In this document: one piece after another, positions 11,087 to 26,000 of the stretch
How the letters are laid out: each line of letters begins with the position of its first letter
Numbering within the stretch: the stretch's first letter is position 1
From: Ahaetulla prasina
Taxonomy: Eukaryota > Chordata > Lepidosauria > Squamata > Colubridae
Reading direction: 5' to 3'
DNA length: 64,000 nt
NCBI RefSeq assembly: GCF_028640845.1
Contig: NC_080539.1
Coordinates: 191,217,436 to 191,281,435, forward strand
The notes under the pieces: generated by a model
Told to the model about the DNA's origin: nothing
The model's input: only the letters and a program-made list of their open reading frames with translations
Database searches by the model: none
Program-made: the position numbers and the translations under genes

Positions 11087-14000
11087 GTAATTGTCTATAT
11101 ATAAAGGGTCATCTTTAAATGCCCCCTTTTATCTAAAGTTAATGTAGGTATATACATTTTAATATTTTTATGAGGAAATAAATATTTTTGTTTTAAAAAG
11201 CACCCAAATTTCATTTGCTTATGCTATGAGTATACTCCCGTATGTGCTGAATATAGCAAAAATGATAATTCTGATCATCAAATAAAAACAAAATAATTTA
11301 TGTTAGTGTTGCAAATAGTACAGCATGAAACAAATTTATTTGTATTTAAACTTAAAATAACTGAAACCATCCTGAAGAAAGCTAGGGTATCTCATCTCAG
11401 CTCAGCTTCAAACTTCATGCTTCAGGCTGGTTTTCAAGTCAAACATAAAATAAGAGAAAAAAGTGTATATTTCTAAAAGGCTATATGCACCTGGAAGCCA
11501 CAGCACCTGAAATGTTAGATGATTGAACTGAGTATTCTATATACCCTGTTTCCCCCCAAAATAAGACATCCCCTGATAATAAGCCCAATTGGGCTTTTGA
11601 GCGCATGGCAATAAGGCCAAGCACTTATTTCAGGGTTCAAAAAAAATATAAGACAGGGTCTTATTTTCAGGGAAACATGGTAGTAGAAGTATCAATTGTG
11701 TTCATCTACCAGGAAAGCAAACCTGCTGGTTTACTGAATGCAACTGGTAGAGCTATTTTTTACCTCCCTCTCTTCCAATAATAGAAATGACTGATTGGAT
11801 TAGATTTATAATCAGCCTTTTGTGCAGAAGCTCATGGCGGCATTATACAGTGCTCCATCTTTGCTTTAAGTTTCCATATCTTTCCAGCATTGTTGAAGTC
11901 ACAACCCAATAGTCCCTAACTTAAAAAAAAACAATTATTAACTTTTTTAGCAAGGGACATTCCAATGCCAAGTAGTTGTTATTTTAGAAAAAAAATTCTA
12001 GTTGCAAAGTGTGGCCTGTTTTCCACTGGATGAAATTCTAGTCATTTTATGAAATGTTATGGTTATCAGAAGCATGCACAGAAGTAATGATCATAAGATT
12101 TTGAGACTTCTAAATACAGTATTTTTATCTTGTTCAAATGAACTTTCCTTGAACACAAACTGAGACAAATATTCATAACTACATGTAAACAAGCACCGGG
12201 AGTGTCTGTGGACTTTTTGGGTTGTGGGACAGATTCTAGAAAGTAGCTTCCTTCATTTTCATAAAAAGGAATGAAAAAAACCTAATTCACAGACCTGCTG
12301 ACTGGGAGGGACACTGAATTATTTTCCATCTTGGAGAAAGGAACAGTATTCTGGAAAGTATATTATGATACGATTAAGTGAATCTGGCTTCCCCCTTGAC
12401 TTTTCTTGTCAGAAGTCACAAAAGTGATCAAATAACCCTGGGAAACTGCAACCATCATAAAGAGTCAGTTGCCAAATACTTTAATTTTGATCATGTGACC
12501 ATGGGGATGCTGCAATGATCATAAGTCTGAAAAACTGTCATAAATCATTTTTTTCAGAGCTGTTGTAAATTTGAACGGTCACTAAATGAACTGTTATAAG
12601 ACAAGGACTACCTGTATCATGTTCTTCCAAACATTTGATCAATTCATTTTAGAAAATATATATCTAGTCAGACTGAACAAAATAATCTTATTTCATTACT
12701 TTTATATGCAATTTTACTATTTGGATGCAGAAACAAGACTCTTCTCAAGCAAACCTTAAAGTTGCTATCTGTGAGGTTCTATCAATGAATGCATCTTTGC
12801 AAAGTCTTCTTTTGGAAAATCTTGGAATAAACATCTATCAGCCATTCTGCCTCAACAATATGTCTCTTCTGGAGTCATTTTTTCAAGAACTCAGAACTCA
12901 TATTTCGAAAGTGAGTATCCATCCATCTCTCATTCCTTTTCTTCTCCCCCACCCCTTTGTGAAGAGAATATAGTTTACTACATATAACTTTCATAAACTG
13001 CTTAGAAAAGAGCTCCCTTCATCCATTTTTTAAAAATCTAACAGCTTTTCCATGCTTTATTTGGTTACCCTGCATGTACAAACTTGAAGCTGGTTATTTT
13101 GTAAAAGAAAAAAAATTAGAGTCATGGATGAAAGAATTGCAATTATGTGTCTGAAAACAGGAACAGAACTTCTTCAGCTCAAGGATAAAGGCAGACAATG
13201 AAAAATATTGGAAGTAGTTGCTATATAGAAGCCTGCCCATATGATGCCAGTAGATATGGGTATTTAAATACTGGCTTGCTCTGATATTGAGAAAAAAGGG
13301 GTGGGTGAATGGGAGCAGCCCACTACGTTAACTAGCAAATTATATAAACAAGAGATAACGAGTTTTCCTTTTCCTATGATTAGCTTACCTGAAATTCAGT
13401 TGATTTATGATAAAACTACGTATATTAGCTTGAGTCAAAATCATAGAATCAAGAGAGCTGGAAGGGACCATTTTGTTCACTGATTAAATTTCAGGGTAGG
13501 AATTCACAGGAAGAAAGGAGGACAAGTATAAGTATAAGTCATAGGAAGAGTTCAATTCTCCTCACCTGGATGGCCCTTTTCTTTAAAAATTGCTTTTCTA
13601 CTATCTGCCATCTCTATATGTGTCTCTTGGTTTATACATATCTTTAGACTAGTAAAAGATCCTCAGCAGACAGAAAAAAATTCAAAGGAGAGAAAGTTTT
13701 GTATTCTTGAGAAATATTTTAGTAAGGGCCATCTCCTATTCTGGAGTCATTCTTAAGTCAACAGAGAACTATGCTAGAGTGAAATCTGCTGCCCTAATTG
13801 CAATCCCTGTTCTCCACTGCCTGTGTTCTGACTCATTGATGAGCAATACTGTCCTGATACGGTTACGCAGAGAATTGTCAACAGTCCGATTAGCAAATCC
13901 AAAGAAAGTAAACACTCTTGGGAGCTTTGAATTCCCAAAAGTATAACTTTATTGGATACACCATCTTGGTACTGCAGAAGCAAAAACAGCTGTGACAGTA

Positions 14001-17000
14001 CTTACGCAAATGGTCATTTAGAGAAAGGGGGAGAAAACTAAATGAGCATTTTCCTGCACAAATGCCCACTTACTAGTTAAACAGTAGATTCCCTTTCTCC
14101 CCACCCCTGGGTGTTCACATGGTCCAATAATAAAACTCCCTTTTGTTATGGGAACAGTCCATGTCTTCATCTAGCACCTGCGGTAGTGACTTTGGTGAGG
14201 TTCAGGCTCTCATGGTCCATAGACGAAAGCTTAGCATTCTATTTCCCCCCTCCTTCCTCCTGCTTGAATGGCAAGTGGAAGAGCAATAGAAGCTCAGTGT
14301 CACAGCTCCAAGTAACATCCCCAACGAAAAGAAATTCCAAGGCTTGAATTTCCTCAAAGCTACAATTTATTGGAGATGTCATATTGGCACATCTGGGAAA
14401 ACCCAAAACTGAAAGTTTCCAGGTTTTCCCCACCCAAGTGAAAATTCAAGTCCCTGCCCAGCATCCTCATGTTCATCACATGGTCCAATTGTCCACTGTC
14501 CAAACTGAAGACATTCCCCAGTCATCCGATTCCAGGTGCCAGGCCATTGTGTCCTTAATTCTCTGAGAAAGGAATGTTATTTTGACTATGTATCATCTAC
14601 ACTCTATGCAATCCCCCCTCCAGTTCGGCGAATCAGCCTCAATATCTGCTACCAGTTTTCCTGAACTGGTAGCATTTCACCCCTAGAATGTCATCTAAAT
14701 AAATGAGGACCCCCTTGGTGTAGGTGCTCATGCAGCACCTCATTGATTAGCTGCATGAATAGTGTAGGGGCTCCCTGCAAGCCAAACGGCATGACTTAAA
14801 TTGGAAGCTACCGAGTGGGCAGTTGAATGCAGTTTTCCATTCATCTCCCTCTTGGATTCTTATGCGATAGTACGCTTCCCTTAAATCCAATTTGGTGAAC
14901 ACCTTGCCCTTCGATAAGTGGTTTAACAAACAGAGGAAGTAGATGAACTTTTTGCTAGTCAGCTAACTAAGGTATGTAGGAAGCACATCACAGTAGTAAT
15001 GGGGGATTTTAACTACCCTGACATCAACTGGGAAACAAACTCTGCACCAAGTGGAAGATCCAACAGGTTCCTAACAAACCTAGCAGACAACTTTGTTTCC
15101 CAAAAAATAGAGAAGGCGACAAGGGGATCAGCCATATTGGACTTAATTCTCACTAACAGAGATGAAATGATAGAAGGTGTTGAAGCTACAGGAACCTTGG
15201 GGGCAAGTGACCACGCAATATTGGAATTCAACATTAAGCAAATACAAGTAGTAGAACAAAGTCAAACTAGAGTCTTGGACTTTAAGAGAGCTAATTTCAA
15301 TAAACTTAGAGAGATCTTGAGAAGGATTCAATGGATGAGAATCCTCAGGGGGAAAACAACTCAAGAAGCTTGGGAAATTTTGAAAAGTGAGATTATAAAA
15401 GCACAGTCTAACACAATACCAATGAAGAAGAAAAATAGTAGATCACAAAAGAAACCAGCATGGATGCATAAAGAACTATCTGACAAATTGAAAGACAAAA
15501 GGACAAATATAAAAAGTGGAAAGAGGGGCAAATAACTAAGGCAGAATATCAGCAACAGCCCGAGCCTGTAAAGATGAAGTGAGGAAAGCTAAGGCTCACA
15601 ATGAACAAAGGCTAGCGACAAAAGTAAAAATAATAAAAAGCTTCTTCCAACATGTTAAAAACAGGAAAAAAGTCAAGGAAACAATTGGCCCATTGCTGGG
15701 AGAAAGTGGCAAGAAGATGACAAGCAACAGGGAGAAAGCAGATCTACTTAACTCATATTTTGCATCTGTCTTTACACAAAAGGAAAAATCAATCCAACCT
15801 ATCAAAACAGCACTACAAAAACAGATTAGAAACACAAGTTAAAATAGGGAAGAAAATGGTAAGTGAACACCTGTCTACCCTAGACGAGTTCAAATCACCA
15901 GGACCGGATGGATTACACCCCAAGGTTCTGAAGGAACTGGCAGACGTGATCTCAGAACCACTGAACTATATCTTTCAAAGATCCTGGAGCACAGGGGAGC
16001 TGCCAGAGGACTGGAAAAGAGCTGATGTAGTTCCCATCTTCAAAAAGGAAAAACAGATCCAGGAAACTACAGACCTATCAGTCTGACCTCAATACCGGGG
16101 AAGATTCTGGAAAAGATAATCAAGCAACGAATCACCGAACACCTAGAAGCAAACAAAGTAATAACCAAAAGCCAACATGGGTTTGTCAAAAACAGATCAT
16201 GCCAGACTAATCTTATCGCATTCTTTGACAAAATGACAAAATTAGTAGACCAGAGGAATGCTGTTGATATAATTTACTTGGACTTCAGTAAAGCATTTGA
16301 TAAAGTAGACCATAACCTACTACTAGATAAAGTAGAAAAATGTGGGTTAGACAGCACCACCACCAGATGGATTCGTAACTGGCTGACCAACCGCACTCAA
16401 CGTGTAGTCCTCAACGGAACTACATCCACATGGAGGGAAGTATGCAGTGGAGTACCCCAAGGCTCTGTTTTAGGCCCAGTACTCTTCAACATCTTCATCA
16501 ATGACTTGGATGAGGGGAACTCATCAAATTTGCAGATGACACCAAGCTGGCAGGAATAGCCAACACTCCAGAAGATAGGCTCAAGTTACAGAAAGATCTT
16601 GACAGACTTGAACATTGAGCGCTATCTAACAAAATGAAATTCAACAGTGAAAAAAGTAAGGTTCTACATTTAGGCCAAAATAACAAAATGCACCAGTACC
16701 GTATATGTGGTACCTTGCTCAATAGTAGTACCTGTGAGAGGGATCTTGGAGTCCTAGTGGATAACCATCTAGATATGAGCCAGCAGTGTGCAGCAGCTGT
16801 TAAAAAAGCCAACACAGTTCTGGGCTGCATAAACAGAGAGATAGAATCAAGATCACGTGAAGTGCTAGTACCACTTTATAATGCCTTGGTAAGGCCACAC
16901 TTGGAATATTGCATCCAGTTTTGGTCCCCACGATGTAAAAAGATGTTGAGACTCTAGAAAGAGTGCAGAGAAGAGCAACAAAGATGATTAGGGACTGGAG

Positions 17001-20000
17001 GATAAAACATATGAAGAACGGTTGCAGGAACTGGGTATGTCTAGTTTAACAAAAAGAAGGACTAGGGGAGACATGATAGCAGTGTTCCAATATCTCAGGG
17101 GCTGCCACAGAGAAGTGGGAGTTGGGCTGTTCTCCAGAGCACCTGAGGGTAGAACAAGAAGCAATGGGTGGAAACTGATCAAGGAAAGAAGCAACTTAGA
17201 ACTAAGGAGAAATTTCCTGACAGTTAGAACAATTAATCAGTGGAACGACTTGCCTGCAGAAGTTGTGAATGCTCCAACACTGGAAATTTTTAAGAAAATG
17301 TTGGATAACCATCTGACTGAGATGGTGTAGGGTTTCCTGCCTGGGCAGGGGGTTGGACTAGAAGGCCTCCAAGGTCCCTTCCAACTCTGATGTTATGTTA
17401 TGTTATGTCTTTCATGAGTGGGAGGGGATAGGTGTTCTTCATGTACACAGCATTGATTCCACGAAAATCAATGCAAAGCCACAACTCCCGTCTTTCTTCT
17501 CTTTGAAGAGTACCGGGACTGCCACTTTGGATTTCGTGGGCTAGATGAAGCCCCATGCCAGATTGGCATCAATGTACTTCCTTAATTCCCACATCTCTTT
17601 TGGAGTCATGGAGTACATTTTCAGCTTTGGTATTTTAGCCTCGGGTACAAATTCTATCGCGCAATCTGTCGAGTGGTGAGGGGGGAGAAAGTTGCAATCT
17701 TCTTCGCTAAAGATGCCTGCTAGGTCTTGGTACTCTTTTGGCACTTGTGGGCAGTCAGGCAGCACCTTGGTTCCATGGTCTGTTGCCTGCTGCTCACTGT
17801 TGTCAGTGTGTCTTACAGAGACTTGGCCTGGGTCTGGCTTTCCGGGAGGCAGCAGTCCAATTTTTATGTTTAACTTCCTATAGCCACCTTCCCAAGTGAT
17901 GATCGGTCCCCACTTATCTAACTATGTGAACCCCAGTATGACAGGTTCAGTCATTTTAGGGGTTATGATGAATCAGATTAGCTCTCGATGACACCCCATT
18001 TCTAACCTGACCAATTCTGTGAGTAAGGTGACAGGCTCTCTGCTGATTAGAGTGCCATTGACCTGTTCAAAGCAGATGGGTCATGTTAGGGACCTCGTGT
18101 GTATGCCTAGCTGCTCGATGATGTGGAGGCTGATTAGGCATCTGGTGCAGCCGGTATCTATGATGGCTTCTACTTCCCCTTAGACTCTGGTTTCCAGTAT
18201 TACCATCCACACTTTGATAGCAAAGGGACAGATAGTTCCTCTGATCATTGGGTCATCCTCCCCGCTGCTTCCCTCAATCACTTTTGGTAGGTTTTCCTTG
18301 GCTGATCTCCATTGACTTCTGGAGAATGGAGTGGAGCCTCTATGGTCTGTTTAGCAAACCTCCCTTTTTCCGTTTTCACAAGTGGCTCTTGGCCTTGCAC
18401 TGTCAAGTCGGGGAGTTTTGCCTTTGATGCTGGTGGATGGGCCGGTGCAGAAGGCAAGGGGCCAGCTGAGGTGGGGACCCCTCCCTTCTGGGCCCCAACC
18501 CTGCTGAGGCAGTGCTTCCGCTGGTTTGGATCATGAGCCTTCTGTTTGGGGCCCCTTACAAGGGCTTCAAGCAGCTCTGCAGGTCTCGTTGGTGGTTGGG
18601 TTAGGCAGAGATTTCCCTTCTGCACCTCCTTCTGCACTGCCTTTCATGAGGAATGGTTGGCCCAGCTGCCATCTGTCGATGGGAGGGATTCCCCCTCAAT
18701 GGATTCCTCTAACAGCTCTTCCACATCCCTCTGTAGGGGTCTGCAGAGCCAGAGTTCCTGTATCTGGAGCTTGACTTGTGGTAACACAGCTGGCTGGAGG
18801 GGAAAGATGGTAGGTAAGGGGGAAAGCCCCCAACCTTCAGCTTCCTGCTCTTCAGGATCTGCTGCACGTGAGTTCGGCTGGTTGGGGCTTTTGCGGCTTC
18901 TGCCGGCTCAATGTACATGCAGGATGGAGGCTTCTCCTGTGGGCAGGGGAAAACATCGGCCGAGCTATTGCCTTGGCTGCAGACTCACTTGGATTGTGGG
19001 GGGGAATGACTTGCAAGCAGGGAGCCTGGGTTGGTTCCAGTGGCAGCTGAGGGACGAGGGACCCTGGCAAGCCAAGTCAGCCATAGTCGGCTTTGTAGCT
19101 CCCTCCAGGCTGCATCGACCCCAGCAGCCACTGTAAGTAAGGGTAGTCGTGGCTCATTTCAATGGGATCCCACAGGAGGAATCCCATGTCCTGGCCTTAG
19201 GTAGACTTCAGGGGATTGAGTGGCCCCAACTCACCCATGGCTGATAGGAGCAACTCTGCTCTTGGATCAGCAGTGGCCATTTGTGGGTTTCCTGCCAATC
19301 TCTGGGATGAGCCACGGAAGTGGATCTCTCCCTTTGCTCAGCCTGGGGTTTCCCCCACTGATCCCGGAGCACCAGGTGCCAGCTGCGTGCGTCTCAGCCA
19401 GCTGCCCTTTGTTACCAATCCGGTTCACCACCAGGAATCTGTGGGGTCTTATCACTCGCTCTGGCAGTTCCCATAACTGCCGTCCAGCTTATTATCATGG
19501 TCTGTCTTCCCTGAGTCTTCACGCCGCCCAGTTTAGGGTCAGCACTGGGACTCAGGACCCGGAACAGCACCCTGGGTCCGGGGAGCTGGAAATTATATTA
19601 AAAGAAGATTTGGGTTAATGTCAGGTTCCAAGTAACACCCCCAATGAAAAGAAACTCCGAGGCTTGGATTTCCTCAAAGCTACAATTTATTGGAGATGGC
19701 ATATTGGCACATCTGGGAAAATCCGAAACTGAAAGTTTCCAGGTTTTCCCCACCAAAATGAAAGTTCAAGTCCCTGCCCAGCGCCCTCATGTTCATCACA
19801 TGGTCCAATTGTCCACTGCGAAACTGAAGATACTCCCTCAGTCATCTGACTCCAGGTGCCAGGGCATTGCGTCCTTGACTCTCTGAGAAAGGTATGTTAT
19901 TTTGACTACATATCATCTACACCCTATGCAATCCCTCCTTCCATTTTCCCACAGAAGAAGATGTAGCAGGCCTGAAGGCGCAAACATAAAAGATGGCTTC

Positions 20001-23000
20001 CAGGTCTGACACTCAGGAGAAATAAAGAGATTTGGCCCGCTGGACGAAGGGTAGAGCTAGAAAATATCAAACACAGATTAACTTCATTACTCAAGAACCT
20101 TTAGCTCTCAAATATCCCTTTGAACATTGTGGGTATCTAGTATGGAACCTTCTGACAAGTTTGCACTAACATTATCAGCATTATCGGCTGAGATAATGAC
20201 TCTTTCCAGTCCACTAAGTATTGTAGTCTTCCCTTAAAATATCTTAAGTCCAATTTTTTTGTTTGTTAATTTCATAGTGTTCCTCACCTTCCAATATAAC
20301 AGGAGGTGGAGGCTCCCTTTTAATTTGTCTTAAGTTAGAATCTTGAAAGAGTTTATTAAACTACAATGAAACACTGCAGGGACTTGCCTTAGCACCTTTG
20401 CAACTATAATTCCCCCATGATTGGGTTTATGATCCAAATGATTGGGAAAAATCCTATATACTTGGGATCCGGCTTCTTATATGGTTGCCTCAACTTTAAG
20501 TATTTGGTAGTTAAATATACTTTATCCCTAATTCTGAATTCCCTCGGTGGGGGGGCCCTCCTCCAATCAGCTTGTTTCTTTTGCGTCTCTCTGGCTTTAT
20601 TCAATGCTTTTTGCACATTTCTCCCAGTGGATCTTAGAGTGTGCATCCATTCAGTTAGTGTTACTGAAAAAGGAAGCTTCCTCAGAAATTTTGGTACGAA
20701 CTCAACTCCCATGGCTACTTTGAATGGGGTAACCCTAGTGCTACTATGTACCAAATTATTATAAGCCACTTCTGCAAAGGCAGGAGCTCTGCCCAATTAG
20801 TCTGCTGGTAGTTCACATAACAACCTGAATATTGTTTTACCATTGCCTTAGTCTTCTCTGCCCTTCCCTCATTAGTGCTTGGATGGAATCCCAAGCTAAA
20901 CCCCTGAGAGGAACCTATTGGCTTAGTGAACTTCTGCTAGAACTTCACTGTGAACTGCATCCCCCAGTCTGAAATGATGTGGTTTGGAACTCCATGCAGC
21001 TTATAAATATGCTGCACAAACATCCTGGCCAGGTTCTGGGCTGTAGGGAGCTTCAGACATGCAATGAAGTGTGCTTGCTTCAAAAACAGGTCAACCACTG
21101 TCCAAATCATGGTATTCCCAATGCTCCCTGGCAAATCCACAATAAAGTTCATGGTGATCTCTTTTCTTGGTTAGTTAGGATTAGCCACCAGCTGCAGCAG
21201 CCCAGGAGTGTTCCCTGGCAGCCATTTTGCATATGTGCACACTGAGCAGCTTCACAGCAGCTTTTGATGTTTTTCTTCATCTTAGGCCACCAAAACTGAC
21301 TCCTAGACAAGTGAAGGGTCTTTACAAACCCGAAGTGGCCTGCCAGCTTCCCATTGTGGCTTCTTTGCAGGATCAGGGCCCTCTGATTGGATGGGACATA
21401 AAGTTTATCTCCCTTCCAGGCTAGGTCTTCCCTCATCATCAGCTCTTTCTTGTGGTCCCTGAACTACTCATCTTCCTCCAGGGCTTCCCTCAGCTGCTGC
21501 GTCATCAGTCAGCTAAGGAGCGGCTAGCGGCTGTCGCTTTGCTGAGACCTGCACCACCAGTTGGCAGGTGGGGATGATGGAGTTAACTATTTCCTCCTGA
21601 GTGCTTTTATATTGGGGCATTTGGGAGAGTGTATCTGTGAGAAAATTCTTCCCCCTGCCTGGCAAGTACCAAAGAGTGAAACTGAACCTATTGAAGTACT
21701 GAGCCCATCATACTTGTTTGGGGGAAAATTTCCTTGGAGTTTTCAGGACCTCCAAGTTCTTGTGGTCTGTCCACACTTCAAAGGGGATTTTGCTGCCTTT
21801 CAGAAACTGCCTTCAGGTCATCAGTGCCCATCATTGCTTCTTTTTCCCACACTGCCCAACATCTTCCAATGTCAGTCAGTTTTCAGGAAATGTAGACACA
21901 GGGCTGGAGCATTCCCTTTGCATTCCTTTGGAGCTGGACGGCATCCACCGCCACATCACTAACATTGGCTTATATTATGAAGGGCTCCTCTGGGTCTGGG
22001 TGCTTAAGGGTTGATTCCCCCACAAAGAGTCATTTGAACTTTTTGAAAGCTGTTTGACATTCCATAGTCCAGTTAAGCTCAGTTTGGGTTTCACACCCAC
22101 CCACCAGTTTGGTGATGGGCAGGGCTATTTGTGTGAATGAAGGGATGAACTGCCAGTAGAAGTTGGCAAAGCCCAAGAAGCTCTGCAGTTGCCTTCTGGT
22201 TCAGGGTATTTCTCACGCTAGTATTGCTTTCATCTTTCCAGGGTCCATCTCCATTCCCTCACTGGACATTCGGTATCCCAAATAATCCAGATTGGTCTAA
22301 TAGAAGTCACATTTGGATAGTTGGCATAGAGCTTGACTTCCAGTAGCTTCCTCAGCACCTCCTGCACTAACTTCACATGATCATCCATTGTTTCAGAATA
22401 AAGTAGAATATTATTCAGACACACCAACAGCACCTTGTATAGGTGCTCATGCAGTACCTCATTTATCAATTGCATGAACACTGCGGGTGCCTCTGCAATC
22501 CAAAGGTCATGTCATGCTCCCATTGGAGCCTGAATCTGCGGGGAAGATAAGCTGGAACCTGACCTGACAGAGATTGAGGGGGCGGCTTTGTCGGAAAATG
22601 GGGACTGGAAGGGCCAGTCAGGGCAGGGCTTTTCAGGATTAGAACAGCTTGTAGACAGGGAGGAACAGAGGCAGGATGAACATGAGAGACAGAGTCAGGT
22701 GAGGAGCAAGGACCACCCCCTCATGATCCGAGAGCACGGAGAATGGCGAGAAGATGAGAACACTGCAGGCTGAGCAGGCTACTCAGAAGAGTGCCATGCC
22801 CATCTTCACAAGGCACACCTGGGGAATGAGACTTAAGGATTCTCTGTGGGGAGGGGCATTTGTTGGGAACAAACGCTGAGTTCCTGAAGTGTTAAGTGCT
22901 GATGTTTGAACTTTCCAAGAGTCTTTGCATTCTTTCTGGATTTCTGGACTAATTAACTGGATCCTTTGCTTCCTGAATCCCTTGATTTGCCCTGTTGGAT

Positions 23001-26000
23001 TTATTGCTGTGCAAACTTGGTGTACACAGTGCTGGGCTGGACTATTTGGAGCCAGAGGCTGCTTGAGGTGCATGTGGGGGTTTATCATCACTTTGCTCTG
23101 GGACTTGCCAGAAACATGAGAGTGTTTAGGGAAATTTGGAGCAATAAAGAGGTGAATTGAACTGCTGCTGACTCTGTTATCTCTGTGCCATGCCCCGGGT
23201 CAGCACAGGGCATCACCCAGAATTGGTAGCATCCTAAAGGGAATTGAAGCTGTCTTCCATTCATCTCCCTCCTTAATCCTCACTCGATAGTATATTTCCC
23301 TCAATTCCACTTTGGTGAACACTTTCCATATCCCAGCATGTCCTTCATGAGGAGCAGATACTTTTTTTCCTACACAGACCTCATTAATTTCCCCAAAATC
23401 CATGCATAATCTCAGGGAGCCAACTTTCCTCTCTTTGAAGAGCACTGCGGCTGCTACCCCGGACTTTGCTGGCTGGATGAAGCCCCTAGCTAGATTCTTA
23501 TCCACAGTTCCTGAGCTCCTTCATCTTCCTTGGGATTATCAAGTACATCTTTGGGCTGGCCAGTTTGGCTCAGGCAGTATTTCAATTGTGTGGTCCATGG
23601 GGTGGTGAGGGGGAAGGAGGTCTGATTCACACTCGCTAAATCATGATGTGCCTTTGGGATGCTTGGCTCCACTTGCTTGCCCTCAGCTAGTACATTAACT
23701 GGCTTTGCTTTCACTTTCCCCACCAGCGGTGTTCACCCACCGACATGTGCCTTCTCCACCCCCTGCGATCTAACTTTATTTCACAGGGGCCATTCATTGC
23801 TCCCTCAGTCAACTGAAGGGTTCCACTTTTTAAGCCACAACAACCCGGGTTGGGTGAAAAGCTACCGGTTGAGGGGCGGTTTGTCCAACCGGTAGTGAAA
23901 ATGCTACCAGTTCACCCAAACCGGTAGTAAAAAAATGCTTGAAAAAGTAAAAAAAAAAAAAGTTCCCACAATCGTGCTGCACAGTTGATCATCTGAACGT
24001 TTTTAAAAACTTTTTTTAGCATTTTTTACTATCGGTCAGGGCAAATAGGTAGTAAAAAAATGCTTTTAAAAAGTAAAAAAAAGGTTTCGACAATCAGCTG
24101 TGCCGTGTGATCCTCTGAACCTTTTTATTATTTTTTTAAAGCATTTTTTTGCTATTGCCTGAATCGGTATTTTTGTGTAAAGTGTGATAGTTTGTTTTTG
24201 AGCTCTTTGTGACTCTGTGAGGTTCCTGCTTATTGCAGGGGCCATTTTGTGTGAAGTCCAGCTGCTTTTATATTGTGTGTGAGTCAGTTGTGTAGCTTTT
24301 GTGTTATTTTTGTGTAAAGTGTGATATTTGATTTTCCTGAGTCAGATGACCACCAAGTCACATGACCACCAAGCTGCGCCCATTAAGCCACGCCTATCAA
24401 GCCACGCTCACAGAACCCGTAGGGAAAATTTTTGAATTTCACCACTGCCCAGTATCCTAGTCTCTGTCATCTTTGGGGCCACTATGAACAGAATAGTCAC
24501 TTTGTGGCTCCCTGTCCTCAGGCTCACTGGCTTCATTAGATGACTTGCAGTCATTCCCCCCACCCACCCGTGAAAAAGCCATCCACTTGCTCAGACTTCA
24601 TGGGCTCCCTCAATTTTTTAGGTGCAATCTGAATCTAACAGGGCAGGGAAGATCCTCCCCCTGCTCCTGAGTGGGGCACTAAAATCTCCATCTGGGCAGT
24701 CAAAGGGGCAATGGCTCTACTTACCATTGGGTAGTCCTCCCCCTTTCTGTCTCTCTCATAGAATACCAAGTTAGGTTTGCTGGGGGTTGAAGTTCCTTTC
24801 CTCTCACTGGATTGGAGAGAGATCTCCATGACCTGCTGTGCCACTCGCATTTTCTCCTTTGCCTTCCTTGGGTTTTCTTGGCCTTTGGTTGGCTCAGGTT
24901 CTCTGCACTGGCACAGGCTATAGGGCTGGGCAGTTGGCAGCCTGTTGGCTTCTTCCCCACATTGGAAGCAGGCTCCAGCAGGACACTGTGGACTCTTCCT
25001 AGGAGTTGTGAGATGAGCTCCAATGGGTGTTTCTCCTAATTCTGGTGGGAGTGGCTCTCATGTGTTGCATGTTGCCAATACTCCAATAGATCTAGTTCCA
25101 CTCTGGTGGCCAGCTATTTCCACTCTTGGAGGTCATCTGGGATCCCCCAAGATAGGAGTTTTGGTACAGTTCCTTGTTTAACTCATCTCGTAAGTGTTCT
25201 GGCCAGCGTCTCAGCTTTCCAGCCAAGCTGTGAAACTCCTGAATGTTCTCCCCTACTGGTGGGTTCCTTGCCTTATGGAATGGATTCTGAATTCCACCTG
25301 GTGAACTTGAGTGGGGTCCCCAAATCTACCTCACAGCTCCTCCATGAAGGTGTCAACATTTCCCAATTCCGGAGTCTCTTCATCGTAGATAAACACCACC
25401 GACTCCACAGTGTCTCTTTCCAGGTTCGAAGTAATGGTGTTTACACAAGCAACCTCATCAGGATAGGCTGACCCATATCGTTCCAAATAATTCTACACCT
25501 GTTTCAGGAAATAGGCAAGCTTTTCCTGCCACCCATCAAAAGTCTCTTTGGGGGCAGGGGTTCTCAGTCATCTCAGACCAGCACATAGCCTGGTGGCAAT
25601 CCCACCTGAGGCTTGCCCTGCGGCTGCTGGAGGTGGAGGGCAACCACCTCTCAACATCTAACAGCTCCTTGCTCCACGCTCCTCAACCCTGCGATTGGGG
25701 TGAAGACGGGGATGGGGTATCAATGCCTGGCCAGTCCCAAGCCCTGCTCCCAGAACCTATGGCTCCATTGACGCCGATCCATGCACTTCCATTCCAACAA
25801 ACATCTCTCTCAGTTGCTGTACTGAAGGCTGTGGCATGTGGTCAGGAACTTCCACTCTGCCAGCTCTTCCCATTCTGCAGCCCTCCTGGCCTTCCACTTA
25901 CTCCCCTTAGTCACGGCAACCCCCTGCAGGATCAAGGGAATCCAAGAATGTCTTGGTTGTCTTCTCCACTCCAGCCAGCCATTGGGTTGGGGTAGAGGGA

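Noticed and set aside
12725..12973. 82-codon frame as an independent small gene
   Set aside because: It is exon b read through both splice sites. The Met is intronic and the end is intron.
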